64,000 bases of DNA, taken from assembly GCF_003259615.1 (NCBI RefSeq), contig NZ_QLLR01000006.1:1-64000 (forward strand), written 5' to 3'. Below the pieces are notes generated by a model. It did not search any database, was not told the DNA's origin, and saw only the letters and a program-made list of their open reading frames with translations. The position numbers and the translations under genes are program-made. Of this stretch, positions 25,669-34,567 are shown one piece after another (the stretch's first letter is position 1; the number at the start of each line of letters is the position of its first letter). The DNA is from Pedobacter cryoconitis. Lineage in GTDB: Bacteria; Bacteroidota; Bacteroidia; Sphingobacteriales; Sphingobacteriaceae.

Positions 25669-26457
25669 TTAACTATACAAGGAATTTTTAAATCTTTTGG
25701 CTAGTATGCCAGTTGCCTGATCAGGATCAATTTCTCCAACAATTATACCAGCCCTCCCATAAACTTCATTTAAAACACAATGTCCGGAAGGGTCGATTAA
25801 TGAACTGGCCGATTCAGGATAAAGGGATGAATAATTAACGCTGGCAAAATAAATAGTGTTTTCCAAAGCTCTCATCATCATTGCTTTCTCATAGTATGGA
25901 TTGCTTTTATTGCCCCATTCCGTTAGCTGTACTCCGTTCGTGTTACTTCCAGTAAAGTGAGGATGAAAAACGATCCGGGCACCATGTTGTGCCGCCCACC
26001 TTACTGATTCAGGATAGCGAAATCCTTCATGGCATATAGTTATACCAAATTTGACATCTTTAATCTCAAATATAGATCTCTCTGTACCTGGCACCCAGAT
26101 AGTGTCCTCAGAAGGATCTAGTTGGTTTTTAGTTTGATAACCTAATATTTCACCCTCTTGGGAAACAACATAAGCCAGGTTGACAAGTTGTTTATTGATA
26201 TACCAATCCATAGGGACAATTATTGCAATTGAGTTCTCAGCAGCAATTCTGCACACTTCATTTAACGCTATCTTCAGGTTTTCGCTTGTCTGGTCTGATT
26301 TTGGATAACCCATTCCTGGATACCCTGGAAGATAAGATTCTGGAAAACAGATAATTTCAGCGTTCATATCAGCAGCCTCTACCGCCATCTTCTCAAGTGT
26401 CTGTAAACCCTCATTCATATTTTTCGGAAATGGAGGAGAAGCTAAAGCTATTTTCAT
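25669..26457 (-). CDS. Carbon-nitrogen hydrolase (nitrilase superfamily)
   Basis: A 262-residue cytoplasmic amidase-type enzyme. The Glu-Lys-Cys catalytic triad of the nitrilase superfamily is visible: Glu40 in ICFPESYLPGYPGMG, Lys110 in GYQTKNQLD and Cys142 in GITICHEGFRYPE. Length is typical. The family hydrolyses amides, nitriles or N-carbamoyl compounds; the substrate here is not predictable. It is followed upstream by the decayed PAS gene on the same strand, with no sign of a shared function. Confidence 0.9.
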   Translation of the reverse strand: MKIALASPPFPKNMNEGLQTLEKMAVEAADMNAEIICFPESYLPGYPGMGYPKSDQTSENLKIALNEVCRIAAENSIAIIVPMDWYINKQLVNLAYVVSQEGEILGYQTKNQLDPSEDTIWVPGTERSIFEIKDVKFGITICHEGFRYPESVRWAAQHGARIVFHPHFTGSNTNGVQLTEWGNKSNPYYEKAMMMRALENTIYFASVNYSSLYPESASSLIDPSGHCVLNEVYGRAGIIVGEIDPDQATGILAKRFKNSLYS

Positions 26458-26511
26458 AAAATAAAGATAATCTAAATAGTAATTGAACTTATACCTAAGC
26501 AGGCGGATTTT

Positions 26512-27141
26512 TTAATATAGTTTTTTATCGGAAAATTTGAAATCCTGTATTTTCGGTAAGGGTCTGATTAAAACTATTTTTTTTCTTTTATTTAATATTT
26601 TCTTAGACCCCAACTTATCGTCAGTTTCGGTCCGAAGCCCCGTAATTAAGTTAAATCTGGTTTCTGTAAATATTGTGTATTCGTCAACATATCCTTTGGT
26701 TGCATTATTAGTTAACTTTTTCACATTGATTAATTCAAAATTTCCATTGTGATATTTGAAATCGTAAGTAATATTTCCTCCTTTAATTTCACTCCGCATT
26801 GTTAAAATCCCTTTTTCAATAAAAAAATCCGGAATTTGGTATTCATTATGTTTTCCTTGGTTTTCAACGGGATATTGTGGTTCAATTATTTTGGTGGAAG
26901 ATACAGCTAAAGTTAATTTTCCATTTGGTTGAGACAGGAAAATTCGTAACATTAATGGCCTTGATTCATCTGTTGTATCCATCTTTACTGTTATTTTGTC
27001 CGCTTTACCATCATTATTTAAGTCGCCATTTTCTTCTCTTACCTGATAATTGTAATTGCCTTTATTTTTAATATTTTGAGCGAATAAATTCATTTGGGAT
27101 GAAATCAAAATGAATACTAAGTACAAATAAATGTTTTTCAT
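26512..27141 (-). CDS. Exported protein of unknown function with a DxNxDGxxD loop
   Basis: I set the start at 27141 (MKNIYLYLVF), which gives a signal peptide ending LFAQ and a 209-residue protein, the same length as its paralogue at 54883-55512; an ATG 36 bases upstream would add an unlikely leader. The mature protein has GDLNNDGKADKITV, a calcium-loop-like motif also seen in FG-GAP/VCBS proteins. Further segments shared with the paralogue are QPNGK, SSTKIIEPQYP, HNGNFELI and LIRPLPKIQDF. Function is unknown; it probably acts in the periplasm or at the outer membrane. Confidence 0.75.
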   Translation of the reverse strand: MKNIYLYLVFILISSQMNLFAQNIKNKGNYNYQVREENGDLNNDGKADKITVKMDTTDESRPLMLRIFLSQPNGKLTLAVSSTKIIEPQYPVENQGKHNEYQIPDFFIEKGILTMRSEIKGGNITYDFKYHNGNFELINVKKLTNNATKGYVDEYTIFTETRFNLITGLRTETDDKLGSKKILNKRKKIVLIRPLPKIQDFKFSDKKLY

Positions 27142-27255
27142 AATTTTAAGTTTTTTTGAAACCGACAACCCGCTCATAAATATATGACCCTATTTAATTT
27201 GCGTAATTTCCTCTATATCCGCCTGACTTCCCGACTAACCAGTAAAAGAATTTCT

Positions 27256-27618
27256 TTATTTTTCCGGGATTACAGGGTCCCATGTTCCCCGGGTTTCAGG
27301 ATCTTCCATCTGGACACCCCAATCATACATAGCCTTTAATATAGGCATAAGTGTCTTTCCCCTTTCGCTCAATTCATATTCCACCCTCGGAGGCTTCTCC
27401 TTATATTCAGTTCTTATAATCAAACCATCTTCTTCCAGTTCCTTAAGTTGTTGAGTCAATATTTTACGTGAAATGTCAGGAATTTGACTAGCAAGCTTGC
27501 CAAAACGGACACTACCAGGCAACAGTCTGATCAATAAAATTGGTTTCCATTTACCCCCGATATAATTTACAGTTCTTACTACTGCACAATTGAAAGGATT
27601 GTTCTGATATTTTCTCAT
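27256..27618 (-). CDS. HxlR-family transcriptional regulator
   Basis: A 120-residue winged helix protein with the HxlR pattern: NCAVVRTVNYIGGKWKPILLIRLL, FGKLASQIPDISRKILTQQL, and the wing GLIIRTEYKEKPPRVEYEL. Cys11 lies at the position of the redox- or aldehyde-sensing cysteine found in many family members. It is divergent from the SDR gene at 27761. A perfect inverted repeat between them (27651-27670) is a probable operator, so it likely controls that gene and itself. Confidence 0.9.
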   Translation of the reverse strand: MRKYQNNPFNCAVVRTVNYIGGKWKPILLIRLLPGSVRFGKLASQIPDISRKILTQQLKELEEDGLIIRTEYKEKPPRVEYELSERGKTLMPILKAMYDWGVQMEDPETRGTWDPVIPEK

Positions 27619-27650
27619 TGGTTACTTAAATGTTACTACTTTTTTGCCTT

Positions 27651-27670
27651 TAGTTACACTATTGTAACTA
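27651..27670. promoter_or_regulatory. Inverted repeat, candidate HxlR operator
   Basis: TAGTTACA-ctat-TGTAACTA, two perfect 8-base arms, in the 142-base gap between the divergent HxlR gene and the SDR gene. Additional half-sites GTTAC occur at about 27621 and 27632. The symmetry and position fit binding of a dimeric HxlR protein; there is no direct proof. Confidence 0.55.
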
Positions 27671-27760
27671 CATATATAGACAAGCACTTAAATTATCTTG
27701 AATTGCTTTAGTTTCTTTGTGAAACAAAAGTAAATAAAAACACTCATAGAAACCTATAAA

Positions 27761-28555
27761 ATGGAAAACATACAGGACCATACCAAAGAACTGGAAGGCA
27801 AAGTTGCCTTGGTAACAGGTGGCACAAAGGGCATCGGAAAAGCTATTGCTGATAGATTAGCCATAGCAGGAGCTAAAGTTATCGTTACGGCAAGAAATCA
27901 CCCGGGTCAGACTGAATCGGATCATCACTTTATTGCAGCAGATTTATCCGGTCCGGAAGGGGTTGCTAAAGTAGCGGAGGAGATTGCTGAACTATTCGGC
28001 GGAGTTGATATACTCATTAATAATATGGGCGCAAATACATTTCCTGGTGGTGGGTTTAGCACGCTTACAGATGAGCATTGGAACCAGGCACTACAGATAA
28101 ACTTGTTATCCTCAGTACGTTTAGACAGGGCTTTGTTACCCCAGATGTTAGCACAAAAAAGCGGCGTTATTATTCATATTTCTTCTACCAGCGGTATGCT
28201 TCCGATTTGGGAGTCTACCATGGCTTACAGCTCGGCTAAGGCCGCATTAAATGCCTATAGTAAAACGCTGTCCGGTGAAGTTGCCAATCAGGGAGTAAGA
28301 GTAATCACAGTATCCCCTGGATTGAATAAGACACAGGCAATGGCTACTTTTTTAGAGGAATTATCTCAAAATGCAGGTATTACTGTAGAAGAGATGACCC
28401 AAAACTTAATGGCAAGGCTTGGCGGGGTTCCTCTGGGGAGAATGGCAGAGCCAGAAGAAACGGCAGAACTGGTTTATTTCCTTGTTTCACCAAAAGCTTC
28501 TTATATAACAGGTGCAAATTATATCATTGACGGAGGCAATCTGCCAGTTGTATAA
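27761..28555 (+). CDS. Short-chain dehydrogenase/reductase
   Basis: A 264-residue classical SDR enzyme. The cofactor loop is VALVTGGTKGIGKAIA (from residue 15), the structural motif is NNMGAN, and the active site has Ser in HISSTSG and the Tyr-x-x-x-Lys in AYSSAKAA. The C-terminus ITGANYIIDGG is typical. SDR enzymes reduce or oxidise carbonyl/alcohol substrates with NAD(P)(H); the substrate is unknown. Divergence from an HxlR regulator suggests induction by an electrophile or its product. The gene ends at a bidirectional terminator. Confidence 0.92.
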   Translation: MENIQDHTKELEGKVALVTGGTKGIGKAIADRLAIAGAKVIVTARNHPGQTESDHHFIAADLSGPEGVAKVAEEIAELFGGVDILINNMGANTFPGGGFSTLTDEHWNQALQINLLSSVRLDRALLPQMLAQKSGVIIHISSTSGMLPIWESTMAYSSAKAALNAYSKTLSGEVANQGVRVITVSPGLNKTQAMATFLEELSQNAGITVEEMTQNLMARLGGVPLGRMAEPEETAELVYFLVSPKASYITGANYIIDGGNLPVV

Positions 28556-28576
28556 AAATTGATTTTTAAAATCCTT

Positions 28577-28610
28577 AAATTAATAACCTGCAGTTGCAGG
28601 TTATTAATTT
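28577..28610. terminator. Bidirectional terminator hairpin
   Basis: A perfect 16-bp inverted repeat (AAATTAATAACCTGCA and its complement) around a two-base centre, lying between the converging SDR and esterase genes. The A/T-rich outer parts supply T-runs in both directions, so it can end both transcripts. Confidence 0.8.
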
Positions 28611-28612
28611 AA

Positions 28613-29458
28613 TTACTCGTTCAGCAGGCCTAACTTTTCCTCCAGATCACCTAAGGATATTTTACCAAAGGCAAAATCAATCTCTAACAGTGCTCCCTGT
28701 TCTTTTTTGGTTAAAGCCCTGTCCTGTATAATCCCGATTAACTCATTCTCCCCGGCAAGTGGTGCCAGAATATTTTTCCTTTCGAAAAATGATTCGAAAT
28801 ACCGGGTTCCAAACCTGCGCTGCGATACCGCGTCAAAATGAAGTCCATCTGCGTTTGCTGTTAATCCATTTGCCGTTACAAAATAGCAGTTCGGCTTTGT
28901 TTCAGCGAATTTTTGAAGGGCATCATTAACCTGGCTATATTCAGTAAAATATTTACCGTACCTGCCCCCGCTTAAGAAATCGCCAAGGCCGCCTGTAATA
29001 AAAGGAATATCCGGTGCGTCAAGCTCACGGCGTAAGGTATCAACGATAATACTCAGCTTATCATAATAAAGAGCAGAAAGCCCGCCAAAACTATCATTTT
29101 CCCCCTGATGCCACAAGATCCCGCTTAACTTACTGTTCCTTTGGGCAAGCTTTGCCTGGAACACCGCGTTTTCAAAAAGTACGCCCCCAACAGCCCAATC
29201 ATCCAGGCTCGTACCACCGTCAGCACACGGTATCAAACCGATTTCTTCCTGATCATTTTTTAATCTCCAGGCCCCCGCAAATGATGCGGCAAGTCCTATA
29301 CCGGATGTGGGCCTGTCAAAATTAATTGGTTCTGTCATCGTCTGCCAGCGGCCATTCACCAGCATTTTGATCTTTTCATCATAGATCTGCTTAACATCAG
29401 TCACATATCCCCGCCCCGCCATATTTGACTGGCCTGCCATCAAAAAGGAATTTATCAT
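28613..29458 (-). CDS. SGNH/SASA-type carbohydrate esterase
   Basis: A 281-residue esterase of the sialate O-acetylesterase-like (SASA, CE6-type) group. It starts with the nucleophile motif FLMAGQSNMAGRG (Ser11), has the block ILWHQGENDS and ends the catalytic part with DGLHFD, providing the Asp and His. No signal peptide, so it is probably cytoplasmic, unlike many acetylxylan esterases. It lies 35 bases downstream of a TetR regulator on the same strand and is probably co-transcribed with it. The deacetylated sugar is unknown. Confidence 0.85.
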   Translation of the reverse strand: MINSFLMAGQSNMAGRGYVTDVKQIYDEKIKMLVNGRWQTMTEPINFDRPTSGIGLAASFAGAWRLKNDQEEIGLIPCADGGTSLDDWAVGGVLFENAVFQAKLAQRNSKLSGILWHQGENDSFGGLSALYYDKLSIIVDTLRRELDAPDIPFITGGLGDFLSGGRYGKYFTEYSQVNDALQKFAETKPNCYFVTANGLTANADGLHFDAVSQRRFGTRYFESFFERKNILAPLAGENELIGIIQDRALTKKEQGALLEIDFAFGKISLGDLEEKLGLLNE

Positions 29459-29493
29459 ATTTTTTATATTTATACTAACTGTTATCAGAATGG

Positions 29494-30105
29494 CTATTTT
29501 TTCAAAGCCTTCAGTGCCAATTTAAAGGTGGTCCATATCAGTTCTTCGCTGATCTGAAACGAAGCACCTGTTATACTGCGCCCTTGTTGGTGAAAGCGCA
29601 TTAAAGTATATAACGGGCCAAATGCGACCGACCAGTAAACATCAATAGGCAAATCATCCATTTCTCCACGCATTACAGTATTACTTATGAAACGCCCCAT
29701 GTTTTCTTTGAACTTACTTAAGAACGCACCTGTACTGCTTGTGAACATTTCAAGAAATTGCTGTTGGTACGTTGAACTGCTGATCTGATCGAAAAACTGT
29801 CCCAGTAATGGGTTCTCCACCATGTAGTCGAAACGGTTGCGCCACTGAATCCGCAAACCGTCTTCTAATGAAGCCTCCGGATCGAAAGCCTTATTGATCG
29901 CATCTTCCATTCTTGCCCCTTCTTCTAACACAATCTTTAAAATAAGATCGTCCTTATCTTTGTAATAGACGTAAGGTGTCCCTACCGAAACCCCGCAGGC
30001 TTTCGCAAGTTTATTAATCGTAAAGCCTTCTAAACCGTGTTTTACGATGATTTCTATAGCTTTTTCTTTTACTAATTGTTGTTTGTTAATATCCTTGATC
30101 CGCAT
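29494..30105 (-). CDS. TetR-family transcriptional regulator
   Basis: A 203-residue repressor-type protein. The N-terminal helix-turn-helix reads GLEGFTINKLAKACGVSVGTPYVYYKDKDDLI, characteristic of TetR proteins; the C-terminal ligand-binding domain has no recognisable specificity. It is the first gene of a likely two-gene unit with the esterase. A palindromic site within 40 bases upstream of its start (30128-30143) suggests autoregulation. Confidence 0.92.
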   Translation of the reverse strand: MRIKDINKQQLVKEKAIEIIVKHGLEGFTINKLAKACGVSVGTPYVYYKDKDDLILKIVLEEGARMEDAINKAFDPEASLEDGLRIQWRNRFDYMVENPLLGQFFDQISSSTYQQQFLEMFTSSTGAFLSKFKENMGRFISNTVMRGEMDDLPIDVYWSVAFGPLYTLMRFHQQGRSITGASFQISEELIWTTFKLALKALKK

Positions 30106-30127
30106 AATTTAATAATCACGCAAAACT

Positions 30128-30143
30128 AAATGATTATTCATTT
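30128..30143. promoter_or_regulatory. Candidate TetR operator
   Basis: AAATGA-ttat-TCATTT, a perfect 6-base palindrome with a 4-base centre, 23 bases upstream of the TetR start. A wider repeat AATAATCA-N12-TGATTATT (30111-30138) overlaps it. The region is A/T-rich, so chance is not excluded. Confidence 0.35.
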
Positions 30144-30324
30144 AATAACAAATTCTTCTGATTTTATTTAAAAATTGATAAGTTTAATACTTTTGTTTCC
30201 CCAGATCTGGTATATGTTCAAGTTTAACAGTATACTTATCAAATAAAATTTAAACAGCCTATTAAACTATTTCGTCATTTGTTTATCTTAGTTTTAACGC
30301 AAACCAGTTAGCCAATTAATTGCT

Positions 30325-31668
30325 ATGAAATTATTTATTACAGTTGTTATCTCTTTAATTTGGTGTTTGCCAGCAATTGCTCAGCCGCCTCTTAGCAATA
30401 CAAAAACAGGCCCGCAAAAATATCTTCTTGAATATGACCCGAATGTATTACGTATAGAAGGCAATTCGTTGCCTATAGGTATTGTAGCCCTATCTGATCA
30501 AGGGCAAAAATCACAAACTAAAGGATTTTTGAATGGCCTTGATAATTGGTCGAAATATAAAGTAGAAATAGATAGCGGCAGTTACTCAAATGGAAAGATT
30601 AAAATAAAAGGAAGCGGAAAAGTATATAAAAAGGGAGATTCACTCACCGTGAATGTGTACACAAAAAAATCATTTTTAGGCGGAAAAGATAAGTGGTTAT
30701 TTATGCAGAAAATACCATACAATTATGAAACAAGCATAAATATCTTAACCGCCGGGAATTTTTCGAAAGCACCTGGCGACCACGTTCAGTTTGGTGTGCG
30801 AAAACATTTTGATAACAAAATGTTTATTGACAAATGGGCCCCGGTTAAGAAAAATCTAAAAGATTTTGTTTTCCTGTTTAATGGCGTTCATATTTCTAAA
30901 TCAAAAGGTGATTTAAAAATTGATAACGACCCAACTAAAATTAAAAACAATAAAATACAGTTGATCACTTTATTAGCTAGAAACACAGCTATAACTGATA
31001 CGCTTAATGTTTTACTCGATTATGTTGCAAACTATCAGTTCAATACACGATCAAGCGGAACAGGCTATGATTTAAATGTCACAGCAGATATTTATCATGA
31101 TCCGGTTATCAATGCTCAATTGTTAAAAATCAGGATACAAAACCAGACTACGCATCAAATCTATAATTATTGGGTGAATACAGATGGAGGTTCGATTGCT
31201 ATTTCAAGTAAAAGTGCAAATGGAAGTGATGGTTTTAATGGTTCGGATGGTGCCGGGGGTACATCGGGATCTCCTGGCACAGTTTCCACTAATACAGAAA
31301 CTAAAATCAATGCCGATGGAACAACGACCACTACGACCAATACGGTAACTGGTCCGGGTGGAAATGGGCAGGATGGCCAGCATGGAGGAGACGGGCGGGA
31401 TGGTGATGCAGGTGGTAACGGCGGAAACATTATTATTCATTATTCTCCCGGTGTTACTCCCTATCTAAACCTGATTCAGGCATCCAGCATCCCGGGCAGA
31501 GGTGGATCTGGCGGCAGGGCTGGCAAAGGTGGTACAGGCGGATCTGGAGGCGTTGGAAACCCGAACGGGAATAGTGGTTCAAATGGCCGGGATGGCCGCA
31601 ATGGTTCCGATGGCTATAATGGGCGGAAAGGAAATGTGATTTTTAAAATGACCGATCCGATCAGGTAA
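30325..31668 (+). CDS. Exported protein with a collagen-like glycine-rich tail
   Basis: A 447-residue protein with a signal peptide ending near residue 20 (AIAQ). Residues 21-290 form a beta-rich domain that I do not recognise. From about 298 to the end the sequence is Gly-x-x rich (GSDGFNGSDGAGGTSG, then GNGQDGQHGGDGRDGDAG and GRGGSGGRAGKGGTGG), interrupted by a short beta-type stretch (IIIHYSPGVTPYLNLI). This resembles the tails of bacterial collagen-like surface proteins. No sorting domain or lipobox is visible. It is followed by a hairpin at 31675 and a convergent outer-membrane barrel gene. Confidence 0.75.
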   Translation: MKLFITVVISLIWCLPAIAQPPLSNTKTGPQKYLLEYDPNVLRIEGNSLPIGIVALSDQGQKSQTKGFLNGLDNWSKYKVEIDSGSYSNGKIKIKGSGKVYKKGDSLTVNVYTKKSFLGGKDKWLFMQKIPYNYETSINILTAGNFSKAPGDHVQFGVRKHFDNKMFIDKWAPVKKNLKDFVFLFNGVHISKSKGDLKIDNDPTKIKNNKIQLITLLARNTAITDTLNVLLDYVANYQFNTRSSGTGYDLNVTADIYHDPVINAQLLKIRIQNQTTHQIYNYWVNTDGGSIAISSKSANGSDGFNGSDGAGGTSGSPGTVSTNTETKINADGTTTTTTNTVTGPGGNGQDGQHGGDGRDGDAGGNGGNIIIHYSPGVTPYLNLIQASSIPGRGGSGGRAGKGGTGGSGGVGNPNGNSGSNGRDGRNGSDGYNGRKGNVIFKMTDPIR

Positions 31669-31674
31669 ACCAGA

Positions 31675-31705
31675 GCCGGTAATAGCTGTACCGGCCCTGT
31701 GTCTT
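31675..31705 (+). terminator. Probable terminator of the collagen-like gene
   Basis: GCCGGTA-atagctg-TACCGGC, a perfect 7-bp G+C-rich stem seven bases after the stop codon, followed by a moderately T-rich stretch. Confidence 0.55.
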
Positions 31706-31743
31706 TCTATTTTGTGCAGGATAAGATGTGCTTTTTTAACCTT

Positions 31744-34188
31744 TTAATTTGCCCTGCGTTTCTCTTCCTCAGCCCCCCCTGTTTTTCTTTTGGGACCATT
31801 ACCCTGACCACCAAATCTATAATTAAAGCTGATAGTTGCCACTCTGGAATCTCTTTTCTGGAAGAAATGTTCTCCGTATCCTGTTAATTTCGTAATGCCT
31901 TCCACTTTAGTGGTATAAAATATATCACTTACATTCAATTTAACAGAAGCCTTTTTATTCCATAACTGTCTTTGGGCACCAACACCAACAGACCAGTATT
32001 TTCCAATTTCCAAAAACCCATTAACAGACTTAGACTGGTAACTTCCAAGAACCTCCAGGCTCGTATTATTATCGATCACAATCGAATTACTGGAGTTAAA
32101 ATTGAACGCAAGCCTGCTGGCATTTAAATTGGTATTCACCAGATTTCCTTTGTATTCACCATAATACATTAAAGCTGTATTGCTGCTATTCAACCATTTG
32201 CCAATGGTAACTGGAAAACTGAAACTCAAATTATAATAGTCAAATTTGGCCAGGTTCCTAAAGGTTTGAATTATGGTGCCTGGTTCTGTGTCCGGAGACA
32301 AAACATTGAGAATATTATCTGTTGTTCTGCTATACCCCAGTTTGGTGGTGAATTTTTGAAGAAACGTATAAGTCAATTCCGCTGAAGTTGTGAGTTCAGG
32401 GGTTAAAAATGGATTTCCTGCTGCATAAGTTAATGGATTCAGAAATATTTTAAAAGGATTCAATTGTCTGTAGGAAGGTCTGTCAATTCTTCTGCTTACA
32501 GTAATCCCAAGATCATTCTCCTTGTTAAATTGATACCCTAAATAACCACTTGGGAATAACTGAGTGTAATTTTTATCAAAACTATCATTATTGGTTACCT
32601 GTGTACCTTTCGCAATCGTGTTTTCTAACCTTAAACCCAGTTGAAGGTGTAATTTATTCCATTTCCTGGATGCGTTAATATAAGCCGCATTAATCTGCTC
32701 ATCATAAAGAAACCGATTACTTTTTCCCAGATCCGGAATGTTTCCGCCATTACTTCTATCAAAAAATGCGACATTATTATCAGCTTCTACCCAGCTGGCT
32801 TTTATACCTGCCTCAAGATTAGCACCGATACTTTTTACAGGATGCGTATAATCAACTTTAAAAGATTTAATATTTAATTTACCTTTCAGATCACCAAAAA
32901 GTGTATAAGCATCTTTATTCTGCACACCATTCACATCAAAATACTCAGTATGATAATTTTGATTATCGTTGTTGATGTAACGTGCATAATCAAAATCTGC
33001 TGTCAGCTCTCTTCCCATAGTATCCAAAACCTGCTTAAAGTTAAAATTGATACTTCCATTATTACGTACAGGATCAGTATTACCATTTGTGGAGAAAGAT
33101 CCGTTAAGCTCATGGTTTGCATTAAAATCCTTGGTATTACTAGCCGATTTGACACCTCCACTAGTAAATAGTCCATTTGCAGCAAAGCCAATAATCGTAT
33201 TTTTCCCCAGATTATAATCGGCACCTATACGGCCGTTATGGCTATTAGATGTAAACTTAAAAAAGTTATCGAAGTCATTACCACCAGTTACCTGGTCAGA
33301 CGCATTATAAAAATTCCTGAAAATCTTAAGATTGACCATGTCCTCTCGGAAAGAGTAATTGTAGGAAGCGAATATATTCAGGTTTTTAACCTTGTGATTG
33401 ATGTTGATCGACGGACTTAATTTCGGATAAATTCCCTGGCCATAACTCATCGTGATATTACCATTCAGCCCATCATTTTTCCCTTTTTTCAATTTGATGT
33501 CAATAATCCCCGAATTACCTGAAGCGTCATACTTTGAGGAAGGATTAGTGATCAAATCTATTTTCTCTATCTGATTGGCCGACATCCCCTTTAACATATT
33601 GGCGAGATCTTGTCCCGACATCGGAACTAGTTTTCCGTCAATCATAATCAATACGCCCTGACGACCCCGCATGGCTATATTATCATTCTGGTCAATGGTA
33701 ATACCAGGTGCTTTCTCCAGTACTTCTAAAGCTGTACTTCCAACTGCTGCTATAGAGCTGGATACATTGATTACTGTTTTATCATATTGCTGCTGGATAA
33801 ATGGTTTGATTGCTGAAATAGAGACTTCTTTTAAGTTATTACTTACCGCACTGAGCGTTATAGTGCCCAGATCTGTATTCTTATTAAGTTCAATGGAAGC
33901 CGATTCGTACTTTGTATAGGCCATACTTTGCGTAACAAGTATATAATTCCCATTTGGGATTTTATCAAAAGTAAACTGTCCGGATGCTGTAACGTATTCT
34001 ATTTTAACTAATTTTTTATCATTTGTATTGAGTAAATGAAGGATAACTTCATCAAGTTTTTGATTTTGATCACTGATTAGTTTTCCTTTTAATTCAAAAA
34101 AACCGGGCTTTTCCTGAGAAAAACTTTGATTGGCGGAGATGCTTAAATAAAATATCAGAACAAATAAATAGTAGAATTCTTTTCTCAT
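31744..34188 (-). CDS. Outer-membrane beta-barrel protein, TonB-receptor-like
   Basis: An 814-residue protein with a signal peptide (residues 1-25), a carboxypeptidase-regulatory-like domain (~30-115, FELKGKLISDQNQKLDEV), a plug domain (~125-235, with STALEVLEKAPGITID and IMIDGKLVPMSG) and a large C-terminal barrel. This is the outer_membrane beta-barrel family common in Bacteroidota, related to TonB-dependent receptors but with no partner SusD. The barrel contains ITVSRRIDRPSYRQLNPF, shared with the two paralogues at 57883 and 60441. A charged C-terminal tail (PKRKTGGAEEEKRR) extends past the last strand. Substrate unknown. Confidence 0.88.
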   Translation of the reverse strand: MRKEFYYLFVLIFYLSISANQSFSQEKPGFFELKGKLISDQNQKLDEVILHLLNTNDKKLVKIEYVTASGQFTFDKIPNGNYILVTQSMAYTKYESASIELNKNTDLGTITLSAVSNNLKEVSISAIKPFIQQQYDKTVINVSSSIAAVGSTALEVLEKAPGITIDQNDNIAMRGRQGVLIMIDGKLVPMSGQDLANMLKGMSANQIEKIDLITNPSSKYDASGNSGIIDIKLKKGKNDGLNGNITMSYGQGIYPKLSPSININHKVKNLNIFASYNYSFREDMVNLKIFRNFYNASDQVTGGNDFDNFFKFTSNSHNGRIGADYNLGKNTIIGFAANGLFTSGGVKSASNTKDFNANHELNGSFSTNGNTDPVRNNGSINFNFKQVLDTMGRELTADFDYARYINNDNQNYHTEYFDVNGVQNKDAYTLFGDLKGKLNIKSFKVDYTHPVKSIGANLEAGIKASWVEADNNVAFFDRSNGGNIPDLGKSNRFLYDEQINAAYINASRKWNKLHLQLGLRLENTIAKGTQVTNNDSFDKNYTQLFPSGYLGYQFNKENDLGITVSRRIDRPSYRQLNPFKIFLNPLTYAAGNPFLTPELTTSAELTYTFLQKFTTKLGYSRTTDNILNVLSPDTEPGTIIQTFRNLAKFDYYNLSFSFPVTIGKWLNSSNTALMYYGEYKGNLVNTNLNASRLAFNFNSSNSIVIDNNTSLEVLGSYQSKSVNGFLEIGKYWSVGVGAQRQLWNKKASVKLNVSDIFYTTKVEGITKLTGYGEHFFQKRDSRVATISFNYRFGGQGNGPKRKTGGAEEEKRRAN

Positions 34189-34567
34189 ACAGATGGTTTA
34201 TGCTTTATCGACTTAATTAGCGTGTTTTTCATACACTTGAATATTTTATTTAACAAAAGTTATCATCAATATCTTTACAACGATATTATTTTAAATATAG
34301 ATATTATAATATTCCTAAATTATGTTTTAACAGATAATAATTCAATACTTTATTTAAAAATAAAATACTGAATTATTAAAATGTGAAATTAATATTGAAA
34401 ACAGGAGCAATTTTTAATGTAACCAGTTGATATTAATATTGATCATATAATCAATTTCATGCGGCAATTGAACGTTAATAACCGGGAAATCATTTATGAT
34501 TACAAAAAGTGCTTACATAGTATTAAATTTAGATAGGTAATTATGATTTTTACGAATACATAAAACA
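34189..34567. other. A+T-rich divergent intergenic region
   Basis: About 380 bases between the beta-barrel gene and the VOC gene, no reading frame of note. It holds an imperfect 17-base inverted repeat at 34339-34374 (listed separately). Promoters of both genes must lie here. Confidence 0.5.
34339..34374. repeat. 17-base inverted repeat
   Basis: AATTCAATACTTTATTT and AAATAAAATACTGAATT pair at 15 of 17 positions with a two-base centre. It may be a hairpin or a protein-binding site upstream of the divergent genes; A/T composition lowers its significance. Confidence 0.4.

Noticed and set aside
31167..31440. Minus-strand Pro/Ser-rich frames within the collagen-like gene
   Set aside because: Antisense of Gly-rich codons (GGN reads as NCC), so an artefact of composition.
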